Shown piece after piece: positions 19,973 through 29,956 of a stretch of DNA of 64,000 bases. The stretch covers positions 62,001 through 126,000 of the forward strand of contig CAMATZ010000010.1 of NCBI GenBank assembly GCA_945861275.1. Reading direction: 5' to 3'. How positions within the stretch are numbered: the stretch's first letter is position 1; the number at the start of each line of letters is the position of its first letter. A program made the translations under genes and the position numbers. Source of the stretch: Bordetella parapertussis (lineage in GTDB: Bacteria > Pseudomonadota > Gammaproteobacteria > Burkholderiales > SG8-41). Below the pieces are notes generated by a model that was not told where the DNA came from, did not search any database, and saw nothing but the letters and a program-made list of their open reading frames with translations.

Positions 19973-20596
19973 TCAATTCCCCGTCTTCACCACGCCCGCA
20001 GCCGCCGGCGTAAATTCCCATTGCTTCCAGGCCGCCAGCACCATATTCGGATATTCCGGCCGCCCAAGACTGCCGTTGTAGCGACCGAGTGCGCGAAACA
20101 GATTGCCTTTTTCGATATCAATGTAGTGGCGCAAAATCACGCAGCCAAAGCGCAGGTTGGTGCGCAAATGAAACAGATTGTCGTCGTTGCCGCCGATGAC
20201 TTTGATCCAGAACGGCATCACCTGCATCAGCCCGCGCGCGCCGGCGGAGGACACCGCGTATTTGCGAAACGCGCTTTCAACCTGTATCAGGCCCAGCACC
20301 ATTTGCGGATCCAGCCCTGCGCGCTTCGCCTCGTAATGCACGGTGATGAGAAACTCTTCGCGCAGGGCGCGGTCCGTCATGCGCCGCTCGAGTTTGCCGG
20401 ACATGGCGCCCAGCCAGACACGCGCTTCGCCGGTGGTGGAGAATGCCAGAAAGGGCGCGGTGTGATCGGAAACGGCCTTGTGCAGCGCGGCGCGCACGCT
20501 GTCGGACATGGGCTCGTAAAGCTGGTTGCCGCTTCGCGCCTGGCTACAGGCGAGCAGTAACGTGATTAAGCATACTGTCCGGATCAGGTCTCGCAT
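19973..20596 (-). CDS. Lytic transglycosylase (SLT domain), probable lipoprotein
   Basis: This is a 207-residue protein. The N-terminal signal contains LLLAC, a plausible lipobox with Cys17. The SLT goose-lysozyme-like domain (about residues 85-190) has the catalytic Glu107 in [13 protein letters not shown], then [11 protein letters not shown] and the RYNGS motif. It should cleave peptidoglycan glycan strands with 1,6-anhydro product formation, in the periplasm or at the outer membrane. It overlaps the 3' end of proS by 13 bases on the same strand, so it is probably cotranscribed with proS, as in other betaproteobacteria. Confidence 0.9.
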   Translation of the reverse strand: MRDLIRTVCLITLLLACSQARSGNQLYEPMSDSVRAALHKAVSDHTAPFLAFSTTGEARVWLGAMSGKLERRMTDRALREEFLITVHYEAKRAGLDPQMVLGLIQVESAFRKYAVSSAGARGLMQVMPFWIKVIGGNDDNLFHLRTNLRFGCVILRHYIDIEKGNLFRALGRYNGSLGRPEYPNMVLAAWKQWEFTPAAAGVVKTGN

Positions 20597-22296
20597 GTAT
20601 TTGATTTTACATGACTTATTATATCGTTCAAGCCCACCTGCGTAGCCACGCTGTCAGTGCGGCGCTGGTATTCCACGTGCCCGGTCTTAAGGCCGCGCTC
20701 CCCTACCACGATGCGTTGCGGGATACCGATCAATTCAATCTCCGCGAACATCACGCCGGGGCGTTCGTCGCGATCGTCAAGCAATACCGCAAGGCCAGCC
20801 TGGGTTAAATCGGCATAGAGTTTTTCGACCGCCTGTTTGACCTGCGCGTTTTTTATCATGCCGATGGGCACGATGGCGATGTCGAACGGCGCGATGCTGG
20901 GCGGAAAAATCACGCCGCGTTCATCGTGATTTTGTTCGATGGCGGCGGCGACCACGCGCGTGACGCCGATGCCGTAGCAGCCCATTTCCATGAGCTGCGG
21001 CTTGCCGCCTTCGTCGAGAAAGGCGAGGTTCATTGCTTTGGAATACTTGCTACGCAACTGAAAAATGTGGCCGACTTCGATGCCGCGGCACAATTCCAGT
21101 TTGCCTTTGCCGTCAGGGCTGGCGTCGCCGCTGACGACGTTGCGGATGTCGGCGACCAGCGGTTCTGCAAAGTCGCGCGCAATGTTGGCGCCGATGAAAT
21201 GGTGATCGGTTTGGTTGGCCCCGATTACAAAGTCCGCCATCGCGGCGACGGTGCGGTCGGCGATGACCAGCCCTGTGCAAGCCACAGGCCCCAGCGAACC
21301 CGGGTCGGCGCCGAACGCGCTGCGTATGCTTTCGGGCGATGCAAAGGTAACCGGTTGTTTTAATTGAGAAAGTTTTCCGGCTTTGACGAGATTCAATTCA
21401 TGGTCGCCGCGCAGCAGCAGCAGCACGGGGTTGCCGTCCGCGCCATCGACAACGACGGCTTTCACGGTTTTTTCCGCCGGCAGGTTGATGAATCCGCACA
21501 ATGCCGCGATGGTTTTTATGCCGGGCGTGTGGATCCTGGTCAGCGGCCGGCTGGCGGCTGGGCGCGGCGTCGCCGGTGCAACGGCTTCGGCCAATTCAAC
21601 ATTTGCGGCGTATTCGGAATCCGGGCAATAAGCGATAGCATCTTCGCCGGAATCGGCGAGCACATGAAACTCGTGTGAGCCGGTGCCGCCGATGGAGCCG
21701 GTGTCGGCCGCGACCGCACGAAATTTAAGCCCGAGGCGTGTGAAGATGCGCGAGTAGCAGTCATACATTTCACGGTAGGTGGTCTGCAAATCCTCATAGC
21801 TCGCATGAAAAGAATACGCATCTTTCATCACAAACTCGCGCCCGCGCATGACACCGAAACGCGGGCGGATCTCGTCGCGGAATTTGGTTTGAATCTGGTA
21901 GAAATTCAGCGGCAACTGGCGGTAGCTTTTGACTTCGCGGCGCACGATGTCGCTGATGACTTCCTCGTGCGTGGGGCCGATACAGAAATCGCGGCCGTGC
22001 CGGTCTTTGAGGCGCAAGAGTTCCGGGCCGTATTGCTCCCAGCGCTGCGATTCGATCCACAGTTCGGCGGGCTGCACGGCGGGCATCGACAGTTCAATCG
22101 CACCGCTGCGGTTCATTTCTTCGCGGATGATGGTTTCGACTTTGCGCAACACACGCAGGCCCAGCGGCATCCAGGTGTATACGCCGCTGGTGAGCCGTTT
22201 GATCAGGCCCGCGCGCAACATCAGCTGGTGGCTGATGATTTCGGCCTCGGACGGCGCTTCTTTCAGCGTTGATATAAAAAATTGTGAGACGCGCAT
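20584..22296 (-). CDS. proS: Prolyl-tRNA synthetase
   Basis: This 570-residue class II synthetase starts at the ATG at 22296 ([19 protein letters not shown]). The open frame extends further upstream, but this start matches the bacterial family and its length (E. coli 572). Motif 2 is in [20 protein letters not shown]. The YbaK-like editing domain, which clears Ala-tRNA(Pro), is inserted between motifs 2 and 3 (about residues 220-400), followed by [14 protein letters not shown]-like motif 3 sequence and a C-terminal anticodon-binding domain. Two tRNA-Pro genes lie elsewhere in the window. Confidence 0.97.
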   Translation of the reverse strand: MRVSQFFISTLKEAPSEAEIISHQLMLRAGLIKRLTSGVYTWMPLGLRVLRKVETIIREEMNRSGAIELSMPAVQPAELWIESQRWEQYGPELLRLKDRHGRDFCIGPTHEEVISDIVRREVKSYRQLPLNFYQIQTKFRDEIRPRFGVMRGREFVMKDAYSFHASYEDLQTTYREMYDCYSRIFTRLGLKFRAVAADTGSIGGTGSHEFHVLADSGEDAIAYCPDSEYAANVELAEAVAPATPRPAASRPLTRIHTPGIKTIAALCGFINLPAEKTVKAVVVDGADGNPVLLLLRGDHELNLVKAGKLSQLKQPVTFASPESIRSAFGADPGSLGPVACTGLVIADRTVAAMADFVIGANQTDHHFIGANIARDFAEPLVADIRNVVSGDASPDGKGKLELCRGIEVGHIFQLRSKYSKAMNLAFLDEGGKPQLMEMGCYGIGVTRVVAAAIEQNHDERGVIFPPSIAPFDIAIVPIGMIKNAQVKQAVEKLYADLTQAGLAVLLDDRDERPGVMFAEIELIGIPQRIVVGERGLKTGHVEYQRRTDSVATQVGLNDIISHVKSNTCET

Positions 22297-22373
22297 GGCT
22301 GCAAAGTGTCGAAAAGTCGAAAAAAAACGTATTCTACCGGACACGGTAAATTTTTCGGGACATTCATACAATC

Positions 22374-23162
22374 ATGGATATGCTGGGTAGCTGGCGCATC
22401 AGAAAACCGGCGGAAGACGCCGAGACGGTGTACATCAGCGAGAAATTCGGCGTGCGCGCGCTGCATATCGGCAGCGACACGGTGCAAAGCGCCATGCGCA
22501 TCGCCGCGCCTAATGAACTGGAACTATCCTACACGCGCAGCATGATGGGCTTCCTGCTGTTTAACGACAAGCCGCAAGCGGTGCTGATGATTGGCCTTGG
22601 CGGTGGGTCGGTGGCGAAGTTCGTGTATCACCGCATGCCGTGGAGCCGGGTGCGGGTGATTGAGGTAAGCGAGCGCGTGTTAACCGTGGCGCGGCGCTAT
22701 TTTGACGTGCCGCCGAATGACCAGCGCTTTGAGGTACTACTCGGCGACGGCGCGGAGTTTGTCGCGCGGCGCGAGGTGTGCGCCGATCTGGTCATGGTCG
22801 ATGGTTACGACGGCGCGTCGCTGGTCGCGGCTTTGGCGAGCGTTGCGTTTTACCAGGATTGTCGCGAGCGCCTGAATAAACGCGGCATGCTGGTGGTCAA
22901 TTTGTGGGGAGGCGATCGCGCGTTTAATGAGACTTTGAAACGCATCGAGCAGGCGTTTCCGGAAGGCACGCTGTGTTTGCCAGCCGAAAAGCCCGGCAAT
23001 GTGATTGTGTTCGGTTTTCGCAGCACGCCCGGTAATCAGGAGTGGACGGCGCTTGAACAGCGTGCGATGGCACTGGAACCGGCTTACGGGCTGGGATTCC
23101 TGCGCTTTGTCGAGGGCTTGCGCAAGATGAACCGGCATGACGAAAAACACCTGCTGATATAA
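22374..23162 (+). CDS. Spermidine synthase-like methyltransferase-fold protein
   Basis: This 262-residue protein resembles SpeE: an N-terminal beta region, then VLMIGLGGGSVAKFVYHRMP as the nucleotide-binding loop, RVIEVSERVLTVARRYFDVP and VMVDGYDGASL. In true spermidine synthases the loop reads GGGDGG. Here the Asp is replaced by Ser (GGGSVAKF), which argues against simple aminopropyl transfer. No speD or other polyamine gene is near. It is divergent from proS, with its start 77 bases from the proS start. I call it a SpeE-like protein of uncertain substrate. Confidence 0.75.
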   Translation: MDMLGSWRIRKPAEDAETVYISEKFGVRALHIGSDTVQSAMRIAAPNELELSYTRSMMGFLLFNDKPQAVLMIGLGGGSVAKFVYHRMPWSRVRVIEVSERVLTVARRYFDVPPNDQRFEVLLGDGAEFVARREVCADLVMVDGYDGASLVAALASVAFYQDCRERLNKRGMLVVNLWGGDRAFNETLKRIEQAFPEGTLCLPAEKPGNVIVFGFRSTPGNQEWTALEQRAMALEPAYGLGFLRFVEGLRKMNRHDEKHLLI

Positions 23163-23238
23163 GCCTTTGCTCGCGCTTTCCATTGCCTGCGATTTGTGGA
23201 AGAATCAACGCAACTGAAGACAATGTGGGGTCGTGATC

Positions 23239-23793
23239 GTGATAGACCGCGATGGGTACCGCCCCAATGTAGGCATCATTCTTTGCAACTCGAAGAACGA
23301 GGTTTTTTGGGGTAAACGGGTGCGCGAGCACTCCTGGCAGTTTCCGCAGGGCGGCATCAATCCGGGTGAATCGCCGGAGGCTGCCATGTATCGTGAACTG
23401 CACGAAGAAGTCGGGCTGCGTGAGCAACATGTCAAAATTCTTGGCCGCACGCGCGAATGGTTGCGCTATGAAGTGCCTGACCGCTGGATACGCCGCGAGT
23501 GGCGCGGCAATTATCGCGGGCAAAAACAAATCTGGTTTTTGCTGCGGCTGGTGGGCCGCGATAACGACGTGTGTTTACGCGCCACGGAAAAGCCCGAGTT
23601 CGATGCCTGGCGCTGGAACGAATACTGGGTGCCGACCGAAGCCGTGGTCGAGTTCAAGCGTGACGTTTATCATAAGGCGCTGGCGGAGCTGGTGCGTTTC
23701 TTGGAATGCCGTTCAAACGCACTGTCACATCGCCGCGCGCACAACGCCGGCGCCGAAAGCGGACCTCACGAGGCACTGGGGAAGCGCGGCTGA
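23239..23793 (+). CDS. rppH: RNA pyrophosphohydrolase (Nudix)
   Basis: This 184-residue Nudix hydrolase removes pyrophosphate from mRNA 5' ends and so triggers decay. I chose the GTG at 23239, giving [17 protein letters not shown]. It has GGGG eight bases upstream and matches the family N-terminus, whereas the alternative GTG at 23233 has no room for a ribosome-binding site. The Nudix box is complete, running [20 protein letters not shown] and on into VGL. The family's WQFPQGG and [10 protein letters not shown] are also present. The C-terminus (from about residue 158) is an extra low-complexity tail. Confidence 0.93.
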   Translation: MIDRDGYRPNVGIILCNSKNEVFWGKRVREHSWQFPQGGINPGESPEAAMYRELHEEVGLREQHVKILGRTREWLRYEVPDRWIRREWRGNYRGQKQIWFLLRLVGRDNDVCLRATEKPEFDAWRWNEYWVPTEAVVEFKRDVYHKALAELVRFLECRSNALSHRRAHNAGAESGPHEALGKRG

Positions 23794-23922
23794 CACCCTT
23801 GCAATGGGACAGTGCCACGCGTCCTGACTTTGCTCGCTGCGCGTACTCTGCTGGCCGCTTTTACGGTACGCAGGCTGCGGAATTAATCTAAACTTATCAA
23901 TCGATTCATGCGGGAGGAATGT

Positions 23923-24516
23923 ATGCTCAGAAATTACGCGCCGTTGCCGTTCGCGCTGTTAGCGCCGGGCATGGGCTACGCGCAGCCCACGCAGTCCGCG
24001 CTTGACCGCGTGGTGTTGGACAGCCCGGCTGTGGACGTCATGACCGACCTGACGCGGGTTACGGCGGTCATCGTTCTGGCGGGCGATACCGTTGATGAAG
24101 CGCACCGGCGCATGATTCAGCGTGGCGTGCGTCTGCTGGTGGTGGTGGACCAGGATCGCAAGGTGCAGGGGGTGATTACTGCCAACGATGTAATGGGCGA
24201 GAAACCGGTGCAAATCGCGGTGCAGCAGGGCCTACATCGTGATGAAGTGCTGGTTCGAAACATCATGACAGCACGCGCAAACCTGCAGGTGCTGGACATG
24301 GCGCAGGTGAGCGCTGCCAAAGTCGGGCATATTGTCGCCACACTCAAGCAGGTCGGACGCCAGCACACCCTGGTTGTAGACCGCGGCGAACGCGGCGACC
24401 TGCGGTTGCGGGGCATTTTTTCCACCACACAAATTGTGCGGCAACTGGGAATGACGATACAAACCGGCGGTGTAGCCGGCACGTTTGCGGAAATCGAAGC
24501 GCAGTTATCGCGGTGA
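23923..24516 (+). CDS. CBS-domain pair protein
   Basis: This 197-residue protein has two CBS motifs. The first is at about residues 37-90 (VDVMTDLTRVTAVIVLAGDT through RLLVVVDQDRKVQGVITAND). The second is at about 108-180 (VRNIMTARANLQVLDM through HTLVVDRGERGDLRLRGIFS). CBS pairs bind adenine nucleotides and act as energy sensors. I chose the ATG at 23923 because GGGAGGA sits directly upstream. A start at 23908 would put that Shine-Dalgarno inside the gene. It precedes the rubrerythrin promoter and may be a separate unit. Confidence 0.85.
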   Translation: MLRNYAPLPFALLAPGMGYAQPTQSALDRVVLDSPAVDVMTDLTRVTAVIVLAGDTVDEAHRRMIQRGVRLLVVVDQDRKVQGVITANDVMGEKPVQIAVQQGLHRDEVLVRNIMTARANLQVLDMAQVSAAKVGHIVATLKQVGRQHTLVVDRGERGDLRLRGIFSTTQIVRQLGMTIQTGGVAGTFAEIEAQLSR

Positions 24517-24526
24517 AGCGCGATAA
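24505..24526 (+). terminator. Hairpin at the 3' end of the CBS gene
   Basis: TTATCGCG-GTGAAG-CGCGATAA is a perfect 8-bp stem that includes the CBS stop codon in its loop. The following bases (CCTTTCC) are only weakly T-rich, so it is a possible terminator or mRNA-stabilising hairpin. Confidence 0.45.
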
Positions 24527-24536
24527 CCTTTCCGGT

Positions 24537-24565
24537 TTGACAAATAACCCTCAGCCTTTTACATT
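24537..24565 (+). promoter_or_regulatory. Strong putative promoter of the rubrerythrin operon
   Basis: TTGACA (24537-24542, perfect -35) and TACATT (24560-24565) are separated by exactly 17 bases. The rubrerythrin ATG is 115 bases downstream of the -10, leaving a 5' UTR of about 109 bases that ends in an AAAGGAG ribosome-binding site. I did not identify an OxyR, Fur or PerR box. Confidence 0.65.
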
Positions 24566-24680
24566 CGACTCATGTTTTGGTGTAGGTGCTGCCTTGTAAT
24601 TTTTTGCGCCCAACTATTTCACATTCATTCGGTTTTGCGACCGAAGAATTTTTTGAAAATCGTTTTTAAAGGAGATTGTT

Positions 24681-25100
24681 ATGCAACTCAAAGGCTCCAA
24701 AACCCACGGCAATCTAAAAGCCGCCTTCGCCGGCGAATCGCAAGCCAACCGCCGTTACCTCTACTTCGCAGCGAAAGCCGACGTGGAAGGCCAGAACGAT
24801 GTCGCCGCGCTGTTCCGTTCCACAGCCGAGGGCGAAACGGGCCACGCGCACGGTCATCTGGAGCACATGGAAGCGATTGGTGATCCGGCGACCGATCTGC
24901 CCATCGGCAGTTCGCGCAACAATCTGAAAGCCGCCGTTGCCGGTGAGACGCATGAGTACACCGATATGTATCCGGGCATGGCGAAAACCGCGCGTGACGA
25001 AGGCTTTGGTGAAATCGCCGACTGGTTCGAGACTCTGGCCAAAGCCGAGCGCTCGCACGCCAATCGTTTCCAGAAAGCTTTGGACGTACTGACTGATTAA
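24681..25100 (+). CDS. Rubrerythrin-type diiron protein without rubredoxin domain
   Basis: This 139-residue ferritin-like four-helix protein has the full rubrerythrin diiron ligand set at Glu19, Glu52, His55, Glu89, Glu92, Glu123 and His126, in the segments [32 protein letters not shown] and AERSHANRF. Classical rubrerythrin has a C-terminal rubredoxin domain (about 190 residues in all). Here the protein ends after helix four, so electrons must come from a separate partner. Rubrerythrins reduce hydrogen peroxide in the cytoplasm. It is the first gene of a run with the Fe-S protein and DUF3501, an association known in other bacteria. Confidence 0.93.
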   Translation: MQLKGSKTHGNLKAAFAGESQANRRYLYFAAKADVEGQNDVAALFRSTAEGETGHAHGHLEHMEAIGDPATDLPIGSSRNNLKAAVAGETHEYTDMYPGMAKTARDEGFGEIADWFETLAKAERSHANRFQKALDVLTD

Positions 25101-25209
25101 GCGTCAGGTGTTAGGTGCAGGGAGTGAGGGTGTGAGGCTGTCGCCTTCCCTTCACTCTTTTTTTCGCCCACCAGCGCCTAACCCCTAACCGCCCACGCCT
25201 GATGCAAGA
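25101..25209. repeat. Imperfect inverted repeat with GTTAGG/GTGAGG units
   Basis: Between rubrerythrin and the Fe-S gene, GCGTCAGGTGTTAGGTGCAG on the left mirrors CCTAACCCCTAACCGCCCACGCCTGATGC on the right (with mismatches). A T-rich stretch lies in between (CTCTTTTTTTCGCCC). The short units are similar in style to the heptamer tract near 4.9 kb. It may fold as a hairpin within the operon transcript. Confidence 0.45.
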
Positions 25210-26544
25210 ATGACCGTCAAGATTAAAGAAGGCAGCCTGGAAAAGCCCACCCGTCATCCGCTTGACTGGAAGTCGCAGGCGTTTTACGAGGAAGCGTCGC
25301 TCAACCAGGAGCTTGAGCGGGTGTTCGATATTTGCCACACCTGCCGCCGCTGCGTGAGTTTGTGCACGGCGTTTCCCACCTTGTTCGATCTGATCGACGC
25401 GAGCGCGACATTGGAAGTCGATGGCGTGGCGAAAGCGGATTTCGGCAAAGTTGTCGATCAATGCTACCTCTGCGACATGTGCTACATGACCAAATGTCCG
25501 TACGTGCCGCCGCATGAGTGGAACGTCGATTTTCCGCATCTGATGCTGCGTGCGAAGGCGATCAAGTTTCGCAAAGGCGAGGTGGGTTTTCGCGACAAAC
25601 TGCTGTCGAGTACCGATGCGCTGGGCAAGCTCGCATCGATTCCGGTGGTGGTGCAGGTGGTCAACGCGGCCAACAAGAACAGCGCGGCGCGCAGTCTCCT
25701 GGACAGCGTGCTGGGTGTGCACAAAGATCGCGTGCTACCCGAATACGACAGCGCAAGGTTCCGCGCCACGGCGCGTGCCGACGCAACGTTTACGGCAGTG
25801 GATGGAAAACAGTCGCTGGGAAAAGTTGCCCTCTATGCTACCTGTTACGTCAATTATAACGAGCCGGGCATCGGTCACGATTTACTGAAAATTCTGGCGC
25901 ACAACGAAATCCCCGCGATACTGGTGGACAAGGAAGTCTGCTGCGGCATGCCGAAGCTGGAACTGGGCGATCTTGAGGCGGTCGCACGCAACAAGGCGAT
26001 CAACATTCCGGTGCTGGCGAAACTCGCGCGCGAAGGTTATGCGATCCTCGCTGCAGTGCCGTCCTGCGCCTTGATGTTCAAGCAGGAACTGCCGTTAATG
26101 TTCCCCGGCGACGCCGACGTGAAAGCGGTGGCCGAGGCGATGCATGACCCCTTCGAGTATTTCGTGCTGCGGCAGAAAGACGGGTTGCTGAAAACCGATT
26201 TCAAGAAACCGCTGGGCAAGGTGTCGTACCACATGCCGTGTCATTTGCGCGTGCAGAACATGGGGCAAAAAACGCGCGAGATGCTGGAGAAGATTCCAGG
26301 GACCCAAGTGACGACGGTGGAACGCTGCGCGGGCCACGATGGCACCTGGGGGGTGAAAAGCGAATACTATGAAAACTCCATGAAAATCGGCCGTCCGGTG
26401 TTCAGACTCATGGCTGAAGCGCAGCCGGATTACATCAGCTCCGATTGTGCGATTGCTGGACGCCACATTCAGCAGGGGATAGGTGCAAATAGCGCTGAAA
26501 AGCAGCACCCTGTGACGCTGTTACGCATGGCCTACGGGTTATAG
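25210..26544 (+). CDS. Fe-S oxidoreductase, GlpC/HdrD-like (two 4Fe-4S plus CCG domains)
   Basis: This is a 444-residue protein. An N-terminal ferredoxin-like domain has two cysteine sets, CHTCRRCVSLC and CYLCDMCYMTKC (about residues 42-98). Two cysteine-rich CCG-type domains follow, marked by LVDKEVCCGMPKLEL (about 237) and HMPCHLRVQ with CAGHDGTWG (about 345-380). This architecture is shared with GlpC and HdrD-type heterodisulfide reductase subunits. CCG domains bind noncubane Fe-S clusters or quinone/disulfide sites. Placed between a rubrerythrin lacking its rubredoxin and a DUF3501 gene, it is a plausible electron donor or partner of the rubrerythrin. No membrane anchor is visible. Confidence 0.87.
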   Translation: MTVKIKEGSLEKPTRHPLDWKSQAFYEEASLNQELERVFDICHTCRRCVSLCTAFPTLFDLIDASATLEVDGVAKADFGKVVDQCYLCDMCYMTKCPYVPPHEWNVDFPHLMLRAKAIKFRKGEVGFRDKLLSSTDALGKLASIPVVVQVVNAANKNSAARSLLDSVLGVHKDRVLPEYDSARFRATARADATFTAVDGKQSLGKVALYATCYVNYNEPGIGHDLLKILAHNEIPAILVDKEVCCGMPKLELGDLEAVARNKAINIPVLAKLAREGYAILAAVPSCALMFKQELPLMFPGDADVKAVAEAMHDPFEYFVLRQKDGLLKTDFKKPLGKVSYHMPCHLRVQNMGQKTREMLEKIPGTQVTTVERCAGHDGTWGVKSEYYENSMKIGRPVFRLMAEAQPDYISSDCAIAGRHIQQGIGANSAEKQHPVTLLRMAYGL

Positions 26545-26548
26545 GAAC

Positions 26549-27133
26549 ATGCCAAAAATCACCCACGACAGCCTGCTGACCCTTGAAGCGTACGCCAAAG
26601 CGCGCGTCGCGTTTCGGGCTCAAGTTATCCGGCATAAACAGGCACGAACCGTTGCACTGGGTGCAAACGTCACGCTGATTTTCGAAGACGAGCTCACCAT
26701 GCGCTACCAGATTCAGGAAATGTTGCGCGTGGAAAAAATCTTCGAGGAAGCAGGCATCCAGGATGAACTTGAAGTCTACAATCCGATGATTCCCGACGGC
26801 AGCAACTGGAAGGCGACGATGATGATCGAATACCCGGAAGTCGAGGAGCGCAGCCGTATGTTGGCCAGGCTTATCGGTATCGAGGATCGGGTGTGGGTGC
26901 GCGTTGCCGGCTGTGCGCCGGTGTTTGCGATTGCCGATGAAGATCTGGATCGCTCGACCGATGAAAAAACTTCCGCGGTACACTTCCTGCGCTTTGAACT
27001 TGACAAGCCGATGAAGCAGGCTTTGCATAGCGGCGCGTCCCTGGCGCTGGGCGTGGATCATCCGAACTATCGCGCGTCGGTCGATCCGCTGGCGGCGCCG
27101 GTACATGCAACGCTGCTGCGAGATTTATCGTAA
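26549..27133 (+). CDS. DUF3501 protein
   Basis: This 194-residue protein starts four bases after the Fe-S gene stop. Family segments include the N-terminal ITHDSLLTLEAYAKARVAFR, LIFEDELTMRYQIQEMLR and, near the C-terminus, FLRFELDKPMKQAL. No cofactor motif is seen. DUF3501 genes are repeatedly found with rubrerythrin and the GlpC/HdrD-like Fe-S gene, so the three probably act together, perhaps in peroxide or sulfur stress. The biochemical role is unknown. Confidence 0.85.
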   Translation: MPKITHDSLLTLEAYAKARVAFRAQVIRHKQARTVALGANVTLIFEDELTMRYQIQEMLRVEKIFEEAGIQDELEVYNPMIPDGSNWKATMMIEYPEVEERSRMLARLIGIEDRVWVRVAGCAPVFAIADEDLDRSTDEKTSAVHFLRFELDKPMKQALHSGASLALGVDHPNYRASVDPLAAPVHATLLRDLS

Positions 27134-27145
27134 GCCATTGTTTTT

Positions 27146-27706
27146 ATGAGAAATTATATGCCTCGAGGGACGGTGTTTCGATGGCTGGCATGGGTTTGCG
27201 GGTTGCTGATGGCGCTGTCCGCCTCGGCCCAATGGAAGGATTGGGACTACGACCTCGAGCAGGAAAAAAAACCATGGGAAGAGCTGCAAATGAAGTTGCC
27301 GCCATATCCCAAGCCCGAGAATTGGCTCAAGTTTGATATCGGTGCAAATACCGCTAACAGTTTCTTTATTGATACCGCCTCACTTTCGGTGGGCGACGAC
27401 GGTGTTGTTCGTTACACCGTGGTGATCAAAACCAGCGGCGGCGCCACCAACGTGTCGTTTGAGGGTTTACGCTGCGATTCACGGCAACTGCGTGTTTATG
27501 CGTTTGGCCACCCCAATGCGCAATGGTCGCGTGCACGCAATGCCGGCTGGCGTGCGATCGAGCCGCGCGTCGTAAACGGGCATCACTACGTGTTGTTTCG
27601 GGATTACTTCTGCACTACAGCCAGCCGCAAGGACACGGCGTCTGTGAAGCAGATCATTGCAACGCTGAAGAGCGGCCCCAAACATCCGGGAATAACTTCG
27701 GAATGA
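27146..27706 (+). CDS. CNP1-like family exported protein
   Basis: This 186-residue protein has an N-terminal signal peptide (hydrophobic segment about residues 12-27 ending SASAQ). The mature part begins with WKDWDYDLEQEKKPWEELQ and continues PPYPKPENWLKFDIG, characteristic of the betaproteobacterial CNP1-like family. It is presumably periplasmic or membrane-associated. It sits between the DUF3501 gene and the convergent proB; proB-adjacent placement is standard in betaproteobacteria, so its closeness to DUF3501 may be incidental. The start could be either Met1 or Met5. Confidence 0.82.
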   Translation: MRNYMPRGTVFRWLAWVCGLLMALSASAQWKDWDYDLEQEKKPWEELQMKLPPYPKPENWLKFDIGANTANSFFIDTASLSVGDDGVVRYTVVIKTSGGATNVSFEGLRCDSRQLRVYAFGHPNAQWSRARNAGWRAIEPRVVNGHHYVLFRDYFCTTASRKDTASVKQIIATLKSGPKHPGITSE

Positions 27707-27724
27707 GGGCTGGCGGCTCGCGGA

Positions 27725-28843
27725 TTACAGCAGCACCAGATCGTCGCGGTGTATGAGTTCGGCTTCACCGACGTAACCGAGTTTAGCCTCGATTTCACTC
27801 GACGGTGTGCGCAGGATGCGCCGCGTTTCCGAGGCACTGTAATTGATCAGCCCGCGCGCAATTTCGCGGTTGGATTCATCGTGACAGCTCACCACCTCGC
27901 CGCGCTCGAATTCGCCGGACAGGTCGTAGACTCCGATGGGCAACAGGCTCCTGCCGCCGGACCGTAAAGCCTTGACCGCGCCGGCATCCAGCATCAGCCG
28001 GCCACGCAATTGCAAATGGTCAGCCAGCCACTGCTTGCGCGCGGCGAGCGTGGCCGATTTCGCCAGCAACAACGAGCCGATGCGTTCACCTTGGGCCAGC
28101 CGTACCAGCACATCGGGTTCACGCCCGGATGCGATCAGCGTATGCGCGCCACCGCGCGCTGCGCGCTGCGCGGCGGTAATTTTGGTCAGCATGCCGCCCA
28201 AACCGATGGCACTGCCCGCGCCGCCAGCCATTTTTTCCAGCGCCGGGTCGCTGGCGTCAGCCTCGGTAATCAGAGTGGCCTCGGGATTCTGGCGCGGATC
28301 GGCGCTGAATAGCCCGGCCTGATCGGTGAGGATCACCATCACATCCGCTTCGACCAGATTGGTGACCAGCGCCCCCAGGGTGTCGTTGTCGCCGACCCGG
28401 ATTTCATCGGTGGCGACGGTGTCATTTTCGTTGATCACCGGAATTACCCCCAGCGCGAGCAGGGTGCGCAATGCCGAGCGCGCATTCAGATAACGTTTAC
28501 GGTCGGAAAGATCGTCATGCGTGAGCAAAATCTGCGAGGTCAGCAGTCCATGCTGCCGGAAGCAAGACTCGTATGCCTGCGCCAGACCCATTTGCCCAAC
28601 GGCGGCGGCGGCTTGCAGTTCATTGACTGCGTGCGGGCGTTTGCTCCAGCCCAGGCGCTGCATGCCTTCGGCGATGGCGCCGCTGGAAACCAGCACCACT
28701 TCACGATTCATTTTTCGCAGTTGCGCGATCTGCGCCGCCCAGCGCGCGAGCGCGGCGTGATCGAGACCCTGGCCCTGATTGGTGACCAGGCTTGAACCGA
28801 CCTTGACCACAAAACGCCGGGCGTGTTTTAGCGGCGAGGTCAT
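27725..28843 (-). CDS. proB: Glutamate 5-kinase
   Basis: This 372-residue enzyme phosphorylates glutamate in the first step of proline synthesis. The amino-acid kinase domain (about 1-255) starts [14 protein letters not shown] and has the conserved [20 protein letters not shown]. The C-terminal PUA domain (about 275-355) is of the RNA-binding type found in bacterial ProB. It follows obgE with six bases between them, so obgE-proB are cotranscribed. proA is not in the window. Confidence 0.96.
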   Translation of the reverse strand: MTSPLKHARRFVVKVGSSLVTNQGQGLDHAALARWAAQIAQLRKMNREVVLVSSGAIAEGMQRLGWSKRPHAVNELQAAAAVGQMGLAQAYESCFRQHGLLTSQILLTHDDLSDRKRYLNARSALRTLLALGVIPVINENDTVATDEIRVGDNDTLGALVTNLVEADVMVILTDQAGLFSADPRQNPEATLITEADASDPALEKMAGGAGSAIGLGGMLTKITAAQRAARGGAHTLIASGREPDVLVRLAQGERIGSLLLAKSATLAARKQWLADHLQLRGRLMLDAGAVKALRSGGRSLLPIGVYDLSGEFERGEVVSCHDESNREIARGLINYSASETRRILRTPSSEIEAKLGYVGEAELIHRDDLVLL

Positions 28844-28849
28844 GGCGAT

Positions 28850-29914
28850 TCAGGCCGTGTCAGTCAGCGCTTCTTCAGCGGCGAGGGCGGATTCAGCCGT
28901 GCGCGGCAGGCTGTCGAGATATCCCATAATCGCCTGCACCAATTCAGCGCAGCCGGCACCGGAAATCGCCGAAATAACAAATACACTGCCCTTCCAGCGC
29001 AGGCGCCGCACGATGCTTTTGGTGAGCTTGTCGCGCGCAGCGTCATCCAGTAAATCGGCCTTGTTGAGGATCAGCCAGCGTGGTTTTTTGTAGAGCGCTT
29101 CGTCATACTTGCGTAATTCCGCGACGATGGCACGGGCGTCTTTCACCGGATCGGCGTCTTCGCCGGGGGGTGCAATGTCGATCAGGTGCAGCAGTAGCCG
29201 CGTGCGCGCAAGGTGGCGCAGGAATTGGTGGCCAAGGCCAGCGCCTTCGGCTGCACCCTCGATCAATCCGGGAATATCGGCAATGACAAAACTGCGGTTC
29301 ATGTTGGCGCGTACCACGCCCAGATTGGGATGCAGCGTGGTGAACGGATAGTCGGCAACCTTCGGCTTGGCGGCTGACACCGCGCGTATCAAAGTCGATT
29401 TACCGGCGTTGGGCATGCCGAGCAGGCCCACATCCGCCAGCACCTTGAGTTCAAGCCGCAGCGTGCGGGTTTCGCCCGGATCGCCGCGCGTGAACTGGCG
29501 CGGTGTGCGGTTAGTGCTGGATTTGAAATGCAGATTGCCGATGCCGCCTTTGCCGCCGTGCGCGATCAGCGCGCGTTGCTGATGGCGATTGAGGTCGGCC
29601 AGTTGTTCGCCGGTTTCGGCGTCGGTAATGATCGTGCCCACTGGCATGCGAAGAACGATGTCGTCAGCGCCGCGCCCGTAACAATCCGCGCCACGGCCTT
29701 TGGTGCCGTTTTTTGCGCGGTGGATGCGCGCGTAACGGTAGTCGATCAAGGTGTTGATGTTGCCGTCGGCAATGGCGTAGATGCTGCCGCCGCGTCCGCC
29801 ATCGCCGCCATCGGGGCCGCCAAAAGGCATGAATTTTTCGCGCCGAAAGCTGGCTACGCCATCGCCACCTTTGCCGGCGTGCACTTCTATGACGGATTCG
29901 TCGATGAATTTCAT
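28850..29914 (-). CDS. obgE: Obg family GTPase
   Basis: This 354-residue GTPase is associated with 50S assembly and stress signalling. The glycine-rich Obg fold (about residues 1-158) begins [20 protein letters not shown]. The G domain follows, with G1 [11 protein letters not shown] (about 166), G3 [20 protein letters not shown] and G4 NKADLL. The classic order rplU-rpmA-obgE-proB is intact, although a terminator hairpin separates rpmA from obgE. Confidence 0.97.
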   Translation of the reverse strand: MKFIDESVIEVHAGKGGDGVASFRREKFMPFGGPDGGDGGRGGSIYAIADGNINTLIDYRYARIHRAKNGTKGRGADCYGRGADDIVLRMPVGTIITDAETGEQLADLNRHQQRALIAHGGKGGIGNLHFKSSTNRTPRQFTRGDPGETRTLRLELKVLADVGLLGMPNAGKSTLIRAVSAAKPKVADYPFTTLHPNLGVVRANMNRSFVIADIPGLIEGAAEGAGLGHQFLRHLARTRLLLHLIDIAPPGEDADPVKDARAIVAELRKYDEALYKKPRWLILNKADLLDDAARDKLTKSIVRRLRWKGSVFVISAISGAGCAELVQAIMGYLDSLPRTAESALAAEEALTDTA

Positions 29915-29956
29915 GATGGCAGTATCAGCTTACCGCAGCCGCATTTTCCGTGCAGT

